Below, piece by piece: positions 18,849 through 26,915 of a DNA stretch of 64,000 bases (the first letter of the stretch is position 1; each line of letters starts with the position of its first letter). A program made the translations under genes and the position numbers. The DNA comes from Parvibaculaceae bacterium Mf 1.05b.01 (GTDB lineage Bacteria; Pseudomonadota; Alphaproteobacteria; Parvibaculales; Parvibaculaceae). The notes beneath the pieces are model-generated. The model saw only the letters and a program-made list of their open reading frames with translations, ran no database searches and was not told the DNA's origin. Location of the stretch: assembly GCA_000509225.1 (NCBI GenBank), contig BAOK01000002.1:624496-688495 (forward strand), given 5' to 3'.

Positions 18849-18875
18849 AATAATTATTGTAAAACAATAAATATT
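18849..18875. promoter_or_regulatory. AT-rich inverted repeat upstream of the DUF2975-XRE operon
   Basis: Arms AATAATTATTGT and ACAATAAATATT (11 of 12 pairs) around a 3-nt spacer, 45 nt upstream of the DUF2975 start. The AT-rich setting, lack of a T-run and position favour an operator or promoter over a terminator. The XRE protein of the same operon is the obvious candidate ligand. Confidence 0.5.
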
Positions 18876-18890
18876 TTCTGCTTTACGAAG

Positions 18891-19778
18891 TTAAGTGATG
18901 TTTTTCCGCCAGTCAGCGACCGCCGCGCCAATCTCATGGGGGCTGTCTTCCTGAATGAAGTGGGACCCTTTGACCGTCACTTCCTGCTGGTTCTTCCAGC
19001 TGCGACAGAACTCGCGCTGGGCACCGATGAGGATCGCACCTGGCTCGGCATTGATGAAGAGCTTTGGCAGGTCGTTCTCTGCCATCCAGTCTGCATAATC
19101 CTGCACGATGGCGACCACGTCTTCGGGCTCGCCACCCAGAGGGATTTGTCGTGGCCAGGTAAGGGTCGGTCTGCGGTCTTCGCCAGCGTTGGTGAAGGGA
19201 CGGCGATAGACGTCCATTTCGGGCTCGGTCAGGCCGCGCAGCACAGAGCCCGGCAAAACAGTGTCCACGAAGATGTTCTTTTCGAGCACCATTTCTTCGC
19301 CGGCCGGGGAGCGAAACCCCTGGAAGACGGCTGTCGCTTCCTTGCTCCACTCAGACCATTCAATCGGACGGACTATGCCTTCCATGTAAGCGATGCCTTT
19401 GACCGCAGAGCGATGGCGGTTGGCCCAGTCAAAGCCGAGCGCCGAACCCCAATCGTGAATGATTAGGGTGACATTTTCTGTGACACCAAGGGCATCAAGG
19501 ATTCCGTCAAGATACTCACGGTGTTCCACAAAGCGATAACTGTCGGCACCTGGGCTATCCAGTTTCTCACTGTCGCCCATACCGATGAGGTCGGGCGCAA
19601 TGCATCTGCCCTGGCCCTTGAGATGGGGCATGATGTTCCGCCAGAGATAGGAAGATGTGGGATTGCCGTGGAGAAAGACGATGGGATCACCTTCACCCAT
19701 CTCCACATAGGTCATTTTTTTGCCTTTAACGGTCACAGATTTTTTGGGATGTTCTGCGGTAGAAATTTCCTGGGTCAT
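18891..19778 (-). CDS. dhaA: Haloalkane dehalogenase
   Basis: Alpha/beta-hydrolase that replaces halogen by hydroxyl on alkyl halides. The 295-residue protein has FLHGNPTSSYLWRNI with the halide-binding Asn, the nucleophile Asp in IIHDWGSALG with the halide-binding Trp next to it, the acid Glu of AYMEGIVRPIEW, and the base His in GSHFIQEDSPHEIG. This is the HLD-II (DhaA/LinB) arrangement. The tetR gene is 24 nt upstream on the same strand, so the pair is likely an inducible operon. The natural substrate is unknown. Confidence 0.92.
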   Translation of the reverse strand: MTQEISTAEHPKKSVTVKGKKMTYVEMGEGDPIVFLHGNPTSSYLWRNIMPHLKGQGRCIAPDLIGMGDSEKLDSPGADSYRFVEHREYLDGILDALGVTENVTLIIHDWGSALGFDWANRHRSAVKGIAYMEGIVRPIEWSEWSKEATAVFQGFRSPAGEEMVLEKNIFVDTVLPGSVLRGLTEPEMDVYRRPFTNAGEDRRPTLTWPRQIPLGGEPEDVVAIVQDYADWMAENDLPKLFINAEPGAILIGAQREFCRSWKNQQEVTVKGSHFIQEDSPHEIGAAVADWRKNIT

Positions 19779-19802
19779 GAGGCTTTCCGTTTTGTGGGAG
19801 AT

Positions 19803-20375
19803 TTAGGGGCGCGCATCGCCAAAGGCGGCGGCGGCTTTAAGCAATTCGTTTGAGAGCTTTGGATCATCGACTGCACGGGCGAGTACCATGCCTCCGACGC
19901 AAAGCGAGAGCATGCCCATGGCTGTTTGTCTGGCGTTGCCTTCTGTTTTGCCCTCCAGCAATTCGATCAACCGGTCGACAGAGACCCGGACTTCTCTTTC
20001 AAAGGTTTTGGGAAAGTCGCCGCCTGCTTGTGCGAACTCCCGCGCCAAGGCCGCAAACGCACACCCCTGCTCTGGTGTATCGCGGTGTTTGGACGTCAGA
20101 TAGGTGTTCAGCAGATGAGAGAGGCGTTCCTCGGATGGGCGCTTGCGTGCGGAGCCAATCCAGTTCTCTCTGTGATCAAAGGCTTCATGAAAGGCTGCTT
20201 CAATCAGCTCGTTTTTGTCTGCAAAATGGGCATAGAAGGCACCATGGGTAAGGCCAGCTGCTGCCATGACGTCTGTGACTTTCAGGCCCGCAATGCCTTC
20301 CTTCCGCACCAGTCTCGATGCTGCCGACAGGATGCGTTGCCTCGTTTCCTGTTTTTCTTCTGATCTTTTGCCCAT
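19803..20375 (-). CDS. TetR family repressor
   Basis: A 190-residue regulator with the N-terminal HTH TDVMAAAGLTHGAFYAHFADK (about residues 33-53, split by one turn) and an AcrR-like C-terminal domain. The upstream inverted repeat at 20416-20433 is the likely operator, so it should repress itself and the downstream dehalogenase gene. The C-terminal block resembles regulators of the NemR/YxaF type. The effector is unknown but a haloalkane or its alcohol product is a natural guess. Confidence 0.88.
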   Translation of the reverse strand: MGKRSEEKQETRQRILSAASRLVRKEGIAGLKVTDVMAAAGLTHGAFYAHFADKNELIEAAFHEAFDHRENWIGSARKRPSEERLSHLLNTYLTSKHRDTPEQGCAFAALAREFAQAGGDFPKTFEREVRVSVDRLIELLEGKTEGNARQTAMGMLSLCVGGMVLARAVDDPKLSNELLKAAAAFGDARP

Positions 20376-20415
20376 AGAAGCACGCTGCCTGTTCTCAGGA
20401 AGAGAGTCAAGGTTT

Positions 20416-20433
20416 GTATGATGACCATCATAC
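20416..20433. promoter_or_regulatory. Candidate TetR operator
   Basis: GTATGATG-AC-CATCATAC is a perfect inverted repeat with 8-bp arms, 41 nt upstream of the tetR start. Size and symmetry are typical of TetR-family operators, and it would control the tetR-dhaA run. Confidence 0.75.
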
Positions 20434-20442
20434 GAAATGCCA

Positions 20443-20468
20443 AAAGAAAACGGGACCGAAGTCCCGTT
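20443..20468 (-). terminator. Rho-independent terminator after the PagL-like gene
   Basis: On the minus strand AACGGGAC-TTCG-GTCCCGTT forms an 8-bp stem with a UUCG loop, followed by TTCTTTT. It lies about 40 nt past the stop of the outer-membrane protein gene. Confidence 0.85.
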
Positions 20469-20507
20469 CCTTAGAGTCCGATGTTGGCCAGACTGGTGTT
20501 AGTCAGG

Positions 20508-21053
20508 CTAGAACTGGTAGCCATAGCGAACGCCGACATTGCTAATGCCTTCATTTTCTGAACAGAGGCTTGCGTTTGAAATGTGTTCGAAGGTGAGCAT
20601 GACCCGGTGCGCGTCCGTTACTTCATAACCAAGTGAGGCAGATTCATGGAAGTTCCAGGTACAGCCAAGTTCGTTACCGACGGTAGATTTACCTGTCTCA
20701 CCATCGTGGAGGGCGAAGCCGAAGGAACCTTCAACAAACATCGGACCCCAAAAATTGTAGTCCCAGGTAAGGCCAGAATAGATGAAGCTGGTTGCGTCAT
20801 CATGGGTCGCGAATGTTGCGCCAATATGTGGACGGGGTGACCATGCCCATGCCAGCCATTCAGGGCTGTCGAAGAGTACTTCGACATTGATGTCGACACC
20901 GTCTTCCTCGGTAGAGTCGCGGAGTAGCGACATTTCGTGGTTCAGGACACCAATCCGGACTTCATTGTCTGCGGCTTGTGCCCCTGATGTTACGCCAATG
21001 GCGAAGGCCGCTGACATAAGTCCGCTAAAAAGTGTTGTTGTTATTTTTTTCAC
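20508..21053 (-). CDS. PagL-like lipid A 3-O-deacylase / acyloxyacyl hydrolase family
   Basis: Outer-membrane beta-barrel family that removes the 3-O acyl chain from lipid A. The signal peptide begins at the GTG at 21053 (VKKITTTLFSGLMSAAF, cleavage after AQA). An in-frame ATG at 21125 would add 24 unlikely residues. The 181-residue product shows alternating beta strands, and the C-terminal block FEHISNASL contains the His-x-Ser pair used for catalysis in PagL, followed by NVGVRYGYQF with a terminal Phe, as in barrel proteins. A strong terminator follows. Confidence 0.75.
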   Translation of the reverse strand: MKKITTTLFSGLMSAAFAIGVTSGAQAADNEVRIGVLNHEMSLLRDSTEEDGVDINVEVLFDSPEWLAWAWSPRPHIGATFATHDDATSFIYSGLTWDYNFWGPMFVEGSFGFALHDGETGKSTVGNELGCTWNFHESASLGYEVTDAHRVMLTFEHISNASLCSENEGISNVGVRYGYQF

Positions 21054-21153
21054 TGGAACCCCCGTGAATGTGCGCAAGTTGGGCTGGACGCCATTGCTCT
21101 CAAGTTTTCTTAGCTCAAAGGACAATATTGGCGAAAGAATTTCAATGCGTAAA

Positions 21154-21678
21154 TTATAGGTGTTTGATCACTTCTTTCCCGTCCCATGCCGCACATCGCT
21201 CCCGAATTTTGCGGAAAAGTTGCCCTTTTGCACCACTGATCTCCGACAATTCGATCACGGTGCCCGGATGATCCTCTGCCGTGAAATAAACAAACCTGCC
21301 ATCCGGACTTCCTGAATAACCTGACTGGCCCACTTTGAGGCCGCGCGCTTCTGAGGCGGCCAGATCCTCGTCGAAGTCTTCCGTCCAATAGGCGACGTGT
21401 TGCAAACCGGTGTGGCCCGCCTTCACAAAATCGCGATACATTGACGGCGCATCGTTTCGTTGTTGGATGAGTTCTATCTGCAGGGGACCTGCATTGGCCA
21501 ACGCTATAGAAACGTCAATCTCTGATTGTGCGCCGAGGTAGCAAAAATCTTTGATGGGCGCACGTTCGAGATAAAGCCACGGGCCGACACCCATCACTTT
21601 TGCCCAATAGTCCATGGCTGCTTCAATGTCGGGAACAACGTAGCCGTTTTGACGAATGTCTCCGAAAAAGCGGCTCAT
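21154..21678 (-). CDS. VOC family (glyoxalase-like) protein
   Basis: A 174-residue vicinal-oxygen-chelate protein. The opening GDIRQNGYVVPDIEAAMDYW is typical of VOC members near metabolic dehydrogenases. Later blocks are LIQQRNDAPSMYRDF, GLQHVAYWTEDFD and HPGTVIELSEI, where the second His and Glu could ligate a metal. The exact substrate is unknown. Two small membrane and hydrolase genes precede it on the same strand. Confidence 0.8.
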   Translation of the reverse strand: MSRFFGDIRQNGYVVPDIEAAMDYWAKVMGVGPWLYLERAPIKDFCYLGAQSEIDVSIALANAGPLQIELIQQRNDAPSMYRDFVKAGHTGLQHVAYWTEDFDEDLAASEARGLKVGQSGYSGSPDGRFVYFTAEDHPGTVIELSEISGAKGQLFRKIRERCAAWDGKEVIKHL

Positions 21679-21681
21679 GGT

Positions 21682-21876
21682 CTAGTTCGACGTTATGTAG
21701 AAGGCGGTCATCACAATGATGATGGCCACGAACTGAAGGCCGACGCGCCAGCGCATGAGCGTTTGCGAGCGTCCAGCAGAGCCACCGCGCATCATATTCC
21801 AGAGACCGGCTAAGAGAACCAGCACGACGGCGACCAGCGAGATCGGGATAAGGAAATTGAAGAATGTTTCGATCAT
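21682..21876 (-). CDS. HIG1-domain twin-helix membrane protein
   Basis: A 64-residue protein with two membrane helices (about 9-28 and 44-61) joined by the loop GLWNMMRGGSAGRSQTLMRW, matching the bacterial HIG1/twin-transmembrane family. Relatives associate with cytochrome oxidase complexes. A role here is inferred only from the family. It starts 3 nt upstream of the VOC gene, so the two are translationally linked. Confidence 0.8.
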   Translation of the reverse strand: MIETFFNFLIPISLVAVVLVLLAGLWNMMRGGSAGRSQTLMRWRVGLQFVAIIIVMTAFYITSN

Positions 21877-21926
21877 GCGGTTTATCTAGCCCTTCTTTTT
21901 ACTCATAGCCACCCCGCGTGCATGCG

Positions 21927-22850
21927 TCAGAGAGACGCGAGGAAACTATCAATCTGGGCCATCACGTCTTCTTTTTCCAGCAGAACCGCTTTGCCGTGAC
22001 TTCCCCAACCACCAGCATCAGCCAGGGCGGGGTGATCTGAGGCGGGTTGGGGCAAGACGTGAAAGGTGATGTTTGCATTGCCCGCGGCAAGCTCCTGTGA
22101 GTAGGGCATCTGCGTTACCGGATCTCCAGGGTCCTGAATAATGAGGATGGGCAAGGTGAGTGTTTTGCCTGTTTCAAGTGGGCGTGGTCCATCTCCGCCC
22201 AACCCGAAGAATGTTGTGGCGCTCCATAGTGTTGGCTGCAGGAGCGGTTTGGGCAGGCCTAAGATCGCGTGCACGCCGCCTTCAGTTGCGCTCTCAGGAT
22301 CGAGCAGCGGATCGATGAGGATAAGCGCTTTCATTCGATTGTCATGTGTGGCCGCTTTGATGAGGGTCGCCCCTCCCATGGAAACCCCCGATCCGTAGAT
22401 GGGAAGACCGGGTGCCAATTGTTCGATCATGTCGAGCGCAGCAAGGACATCCCGATACTCCTCTGACCCAAAGGTCAGGCGACCGCTTTCGGTTTTGTCC
22501 GAGGCTCCGTGGTTTCTGAGATCAATCGCCAGCACATGATGGCCTCGTTTGACGAGTTCAGCGTAAAACTCAAGGCCGCCTGTGTGAAACTCTTCTTTGT
22601 TGCCGTTGGCGCCGTGGACATAAAGGACAACTGAGTGCGCATTCTGAGCTGGCATCCACCAGGCGCTTAAGGACAGATTGTCTGCTGGGACCGGAATGGA
22701 GACATCGTCGTAATCAAGACCGACATCTGCGGGGCCTGCGGTGAAGGGAGAGCTTTGTGCTTGCACCAATTGGGCTGGAAGGACGCCGAGGAACAGGACA
22801 GCCCAAATCACAGCCAATGCGGCAACAATCCCAACAATGATTTTTTTCAT
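21927..22850 (-). CDS. Alpha/beta hydrolase, membrane-anchored
   Basis: The start is set at the ATG at 22850, where a membrane/signal helix begins (MKKIIVGIVAALAVIW). The upstream in-frame extension is unlike a protein and overlaps a terminator. The 307-residue product has YVHGANGNKEEF as the oxyanion loop, the nucleophile elbow GSGVSMGGA (Ser), the acid Asp in IIQDPGDPVTQ, and a C-terminal His in DHPALADAGGWGSHGKAVLL. It is a periplasm-facing esterase or peptidase of unknown substrate. Confidence 0.8.
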   Translation of the reverse strand: MKKIIVGIVAALAVIWAVLFLGVLPAQLVQAQSSPFTAGPADVGLDYDDVSIPVPADNLSLSAWWMPAQNAHSVVLYVHGANGNKEEFHTGGLEFYAELVKRGHHVLAIDLRNHGASDKTESGRLTFGSEEYRDVLAALDMIEQLAPGLPIYGSGVSMGGATLIKAATHDNRMKALILIDPLLDPESATEGGVHAILGLPKPLLQPTLWSATTFFGLGGDGPRPLETGKTLTLPILIIQDPGDPVTQMPYSQELAAGNANITFHVLPQPASDHPALADAGGWGSHGKAVLLEKEDVMAQIDSFLASL

Positions 22851-22905
22851 GAGCCTCACCCCTTTTTCTGAAATGCAGAATGAGGGATGTGTGAGGATCG
22901 TCCAA

Positions 22906-22935
22906 GGAAAAACCGGCCGCAAATGCAGCCGGTTT
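22906..22935 (-). terminator. Rho-independent terminator of the acyl-CoA dehydrogenase gene
   Basis: On the minus strand AAACCGGC and GCCGGTTT arms enclose a 10-nt loop and are followed by TTTCC. It lies 24 nt past the stop codon at 22959. Confidence 0.75.
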
Positions 22936-22958
22936 CTCAAAAGTCAGTTGAGTTGGTG

Positions 22959-24641
22959 TTAGTTGGCTGTGTCGAGGACCCGGCGGGCGATAACCTGAGC
23001 CTGAATCTCCGCAGCCCCTTCGAAAATATTCAGGATGCGGGCATCGTTCATGACACGGCTCACAGGATATTCCAGGGCAAATCCATTGCCGCCGTGGATC
23101 TGCAATGCATTGTCTGCTGCTGCCCAGGCAACGCGGGCTGCGAGAAGTTTTGCCATGCCGGCTTCCAGGTCGCAGCGACGGCCTTCGTCTTTTTCGCGGG
23201 CGGCAAAATAGGTGAGCTGCCGGGCGACCATCAGTTCGATTGCCATGGAGGCGATTTTTCCGGACACGCGCGGGAAGCTCATGATCGGTTTGCCAAACTG
23301 AATGCGTTCCTGTGCATAGCGCAGTCCCAGATCCATCGCGCATTGTGCAACACCCACAGCGCGGGCAGCAGTCTGAATGCGCGCAGACTCAAACGTTTGC
23401 ATGAGCTGTTTGAACCCTTGGCCTTCAGCGCCGCCAAGCAGGTTTTCTGACTTTACCTCAAAATTGTCGAAGCCAATCTCATATTCTTTCATGCCGCGAT
23501 AGCCGAGTACTTCGATCTCGCCGCCGCTCATCCCTTCTGCCGGGAACGGCTCGGCATCATCGCCACGTGGCTTTTCGGCGAGCAGCATGGAGAGGCCCTT
23601 GTAGCCCGGCTCGTCATTGGTGCGGCACAGAAGTGTCATCACATCAGCGCGGGCGGCGTGGGTGATCCATGTTTTGTTGCCGGTGATTTTGTAGACGTCT
23701 CCTTCAAGTCGGCCGCGGGTGCGTAGGCTCGCAAGATCCGATCCGGTATTGGGTTCGGTAAAGACCGCCGTGGGCAAAATTTCGCCGCTGGCAATTTTGG
23801 GGAGCCAATTGTTTTTCTGCTCCTCTGTACCACCGCCAAGAATAAGTTCTGCGGCAATTTCAGACCGTGTGCCAAGCGACCCCACGCCGATATAGCCCCG
23901 GGAGAGCTCTTCGGAAACAACACACATGCTCTCCTTGCCGAGACCCAGACCGCCAAACTCTTCGGGAATGGTGAGGCCAAAGACGCCGAGTTCGGCCATC
24001 TGCGAAAGGACGTCCAGAGGGATGTACTCATTCTTCAAGTGCCACTCATGCGCATGTGGGGTGACTTGTTCCTCGGCGAAACGGCGCATTTGATCGCGGA
24101 CGGCCGTGAGTGTTTCGTCCAAACCGCTGTCGCCATAGGTGGCCGCGCCGGTACTGTCGGTGATGAGTTCTGCAATGCGTGCCCTGACTGCTGCGGTGTT
24201 TCCTAACTCACATAATGTTTGCACCGCGGGAACCATCAGCATGCGTTGGTCGTCCTGAGTGAGTCCCAAGTCTTGCGGGCGGAGGATTTCGCCCTGACTC
24301 ATGGGGATGCCGCCATACATCTGCCATAGATATTCGCCGAAGGCTGCCTGGACGAGTAGGGCCTCTAGTTCGCCAAACCGGCCTTCCTGGGTCATACGTT
24401 CTGCATAAGCGTGCAGTTGGCGAAGGGCTTCCACATAAGTTGCGAGCCAGGCAAGACCGTGGCCTGCAAACTGATCCTGTTCGAGAAGTGCCGGTTTTAC
24501 CTTGCCATCTTCGCTGACCTTTGTCCGCACAGCAGCCGCGGCGCGGGCAAGCAGAGCATCGGCAGCACCTACACCTTCCGCGGTCAGGCCGGTCAGATTG
24601 TCGAGGAGGAGGGTCGCGCGGGTTGCATCTGCAAGGCTCAT
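22959..24641 (-). CDS. mcd: Methylsuccinyl-CoA dehydrogenase (acyl-CoA dehydrogenase family)
   Basis: FAD enzyme that oxidises (2S)-methylsuccinyl-CoA to mesaconyl-CoA in the ethylmalonyl-CoA pathway. At 560 residues it carries the roughly 150-residue N-terminal extension characteristic of Mcd and absent from ordinary acyl-CoA dehydrogenases (about 380). The core has GVFGLTIPEEFGGLGL, FTEPNTGSDLASLRTR, TGNKTWITHAARADVM, EVLGYRGMKEYEIGF, and LQIHGGNGFALEYPVSR with ARILNIFEGAAEIQ at the end, all close to what I know of Mcd. The other pathway genes ccr and ecm lie 6-8 kb away. A less likely alternative is another long acyl-CoA dehydrogenase. Confidence 0.85.
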   Translation of the reverse strand: MSLADATRATLLLDNLTGLTAEGVGAADALLARAAAAVRTKVSEDGKVKPALLEQDQFAGHGLAWLATYVEALRQLHAYAERMTQEGRFGELEALLVQAAFGEYLWQMYGGIPMSQGEILRPQDLGLTQDDQRMLMVPAVQTLCELGNTAAVRARIAELITDSTGAATYGDSGLDETLTAVRDQMRRFAEEQVTPHAHEWHLKNEYIPLDVLSQMAELGVFGLTIPEEFGGLGLGKESMCVVSEELSRGYIGVGSLGTRSEIAAELILGGGTEEQKNNWLPKIASGEILPTAVFTEPNTGSDLASLRTRGRLEGDVYKITGNKTWITHAARADVMTLLCRTNDEPGYKGLSMLLAEKPRGDDAEPFPAEGMSGGEIEVLGYRGMKEYEIGFDNFEVKSENLLGGAEGQGFKQLMQTFESARIQTAARAVGVAQCAMDLGLRYAQERIQFGKPIMSFPRVSGKIASMAIELMVARQLTYFAAREKDEGRRCDLEAGMAKLLAARVAWAAADNALQIHGGNGFALEYPVSRVMNDARILNIFEGAAEIQAQVIARRVLDTAN

Positions 24642-24825
24642 TCAAGTCACCAAATGTCGGAAAGGTAGAAACGGGTTATTGGGCGCGAAGTTTAGCGCTT
24701 TAGGGAGTGAAATACGACTCGGGGAGGAAAAAGCAAGTGGCTGCGAATGTCAGGCGTGTCAATCCGCCGCATATCTGTCAGACTTTGGCGGAACCCTGGT
24801 GGTCCTAATGCATTTTGGAGGTTTC

Positions 24826-26157
24826 ATGACACAACTCACCTCGCGCCGTCGCTTCCGACTGCAGCGCCGTTCACTTGTTGCGGGTCTGGGCGGTCTAGCG
24901 GCACTTGGGCCCATTCGGCTGGCACGCGCTGCCGGGAATCCCAAAGTTGTGGTTATTGGAGCTGGCGTTGCGGGTCTATCTGCCTCCAAGACATTGAGCG
25001 CAGAGGGTGTTGATCATGTTGTGATTGAAGCAAGTGAGAGAATCGGCGGGCGTATCTATACGGAAAGTACGACCTTTGGAACGCCGTGCGATGTTGGGGC
25101 TCATTGGCTGCACAATGGGGAGACAAATCCACTGGTCCCGTTTGCCAGACGATCTGGCATTGATGTTTATGAAGCCGGTGAGGTCGAAGGGTTGTTTGCC
25201 GGCGGCAAGTGGTTGGAAGGTGATGCCGAAGAAGAAATCTGGGACGAAGTAGATGATGCAGAATCCGCGATCAACCGAGCGGTAGACCGAGATCGCGACG
25301 TCTCGCTCCGCTCTGTCATGGATAGTGATACAAGTCCGCTGGCGGCGTTTCTTGTGGGCGCCTATGAACACGCCGCCTCTGTTGGGTCCCTGTCGACGAT
25401 TGATTGGGATCGCCAGGAAGAAGGCACGGATATGTTCCACGACGGGGCGCTTGGCTCTCTTGCGGCGGCGTGGGGTGCAGAGGTGCCCGTTCAATTCAAT
25501 ACAGCGGCGACCCGTGTTGACTGGTCAAGCCGAGGTGTGAAGGTTCAGACGTCTTCGGGGACTATCGAAGCGGATGCTGTCATCGTCACGGTGCCGACGT
25601 CTGTGCTCGCAAAAGGGGCGATTAAGTTTGGGCCTGATCTGCCGCAGGAAACTGCTCGGGCGATCAGTGATCTGCCTCTCGGGTCCTACAATCACATTGT
25701 CCTGCAAATGACCGGCAACCTGTTTGAAGTCGAAGAAGACACAATGCTTTGTTATGCCGGGAATGGTGGTACCGCAGGCCTGTTGGTGAATGCGGGTGGC
25801 TCCGGCCTCACCTACTTTGATGTTGCAGGTGACTTTGGGGCAAAGCTCACCCGACAGGGCGAAGGCGCAATGGTGGAGTTTGCGCGCGCTGCGCTTCGGG
25901 ACATGTTGGGTGCTGAAGGGTTGACGAGTCTGACAAAGGCTAAGGCCTTTCCCTGGGAAGCGAACCCGCTTGCTGGTGGCGCCTATACAGCGGCGCGTCC
26001 GGGCCGCGCTCGGGCGAGAGAGCGGCTTAAAAGACCGGTTGCCGATCGCCTGTTCTTTGCCGGAGAGGCAACCAGCATCTCAAAGCCAGCCACCCTTGAT
26101 GGCGCGATCGCGGAGGGTGCCCGTGCTGCTCGCGTTGCAGCAGATGAGGTGACTTAA
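24826..26157 (+). CDS. Tat-exported flavin amine oxidase
   Basis: The start is set at the ATG at 24826. A Tat signal follows with SRRRFRLQ and a hydrophobic stretch ending LARA (residues about 7-36), so the folded flavoprotein would go to the periplasm. The FAD domain opens with VVVIGAGVAGLSASKTL and EASERIGGRIYTE, and the family C-terminus is seen in LFFAGEATSISKPATLDGA. It has 443 residues. Members deaminate primary amines or polyamines. The substrate is unknown. A cytochrome P460 gene follows 132 nt downstream on the same strand. Confidence 0.87.
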   Translation: MTQLTSRRRFRLQRRSLVAGLGGLAALGPIRLARAAGNPKVVVIGAGVAGLSASKTLSAEGVDHVVIEASERIGGRIYTESTTFGTPCDVGAHWLHNGETNPLVPFARRSGIDVYEAGEVEGLFAGGKWLEGDAEEEIWDEVDDAESAINRAVDRDRDVSLRSVMDSDTSPLAAFLVGAYEHAASVGSLSTIDWDRQEEGTDMFHDGALGSLAAAWGAEVPVQFNTAATRVDWSSRGVKVQTSSGTIEADAVIVTVPTSVLAKGAIKFGPDLPQETARAISDLPLGSYNHIVLQMTGNLFEVEEDTMLCYAGNGGTAGLLVNAGGSGLTYFDVAGDFGAKLTRQGEGAMVEFARAALRDMLGAEGLTSLTKAKAFPWEANPLAGGAYTAARPGRARARERLKRPVADRLFFAGEATSISKPATLDGAIAEGARAARVAADEVT

Positions 26158-26289
26158 GTCCCTGGCCTCGCTTGTCCGACATTTACTTCACGAAAATGTC
26201 AGTTCTCAATCAGAACGCCTCCGGGTATTTGCCAACCCATAGGGAAACAGATCTGTTTCCTTGCGGGTAAATAGGCAAAGGAGATCGTG

Positions 26290-26883
26290 ATGAAGAAACC
26301 AGTCAGCAGAGTCGGCGCTCTTGTGGCACTCGGATTGATTGTTTTGGGATCAAACGTCTGGGCGATGGACAATCCACCGTCTGCAGCCATGCATCTAGGG
26401 GAAGGCGAGGGACGCATTGTCGATCCTGATCTCTCGGTTCCGGCAGAAGATTATCGCGAAACCTGGGTGTTCCTTGGGTCCTTCTCTGTGCTCGCAGATG
26501 ACCCCGAAGAGGGTGCCAAGGAAATGCACGCTGTCTATGCAGAGCGTGAGGCGGTTCGGACCTATCTCGCATCGGGCGCGTTTCCTGATGGTGCGAAGAT
26601 TGTCAAAGATGTTTTCGAAACTGAGACTGAGCATCTGACAACGGGCACTGCAAGCTATGCAACCCATCTTGCCGGTCGTTTTGTGATGGTAAAGGACAGC
26701 CAAAACAGAAAGGCCGATGGGTCTCCCTTATGGGGTGATGGTTGGGGCTGGGCGTTCTACGAGGGCGCAGAGAAGCAACGCACGATCACAACGGACTATC
26801 AAAGTGATTGTCTTGGGTGTCATCAGCCCGCGCAGGAAACAGATTACCTTTACACGCGCGGTTACCCCGTTCTTGCGCGCTAG
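26290..26883 (+). CDS. Cytochrome P460 family protein
   Basis: Periplasmic c-type cytochrome with a signal peptide (cleavage near VWAMD). Heme attachment is at CLGCH (about residues 176-180). The body has YRETWVFLGSFSV and GWGWAFYEGAEKQ, as in P460 proteins, which oxidise hydroxylamine or handle NO in nitrifiers and methanotrophs. The ATG at 26290 follows AAGGAG. A GTG one codon earlier is less likely. Pairing with an exported amine oxidase may indicate periplasmic nitrogen chemistry. That link is inference. Confidence 0.85.
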   Translation: MKKPVSRVGALVALGLIVLGSNVWAMDNPPSAAMHLGEGEGRIVDPDLSVPAEDYRETWVFLGSFSVLADDPEEGAKEMHAVYAEREAVRTYLASGAFPDGAKIVKDVFETETEHLTTGTASYATHLAGRFVMVKDSQNRKADGSPLWGDGWGWAFYEGAEKQRTITTDYQSDCLGCHQPAQETDYLYTRGYPVLAR

Positions 26884-26915
26884 GAGCCACTGGCCTGGTG
26901 CCTGTGAAAGCGTGA

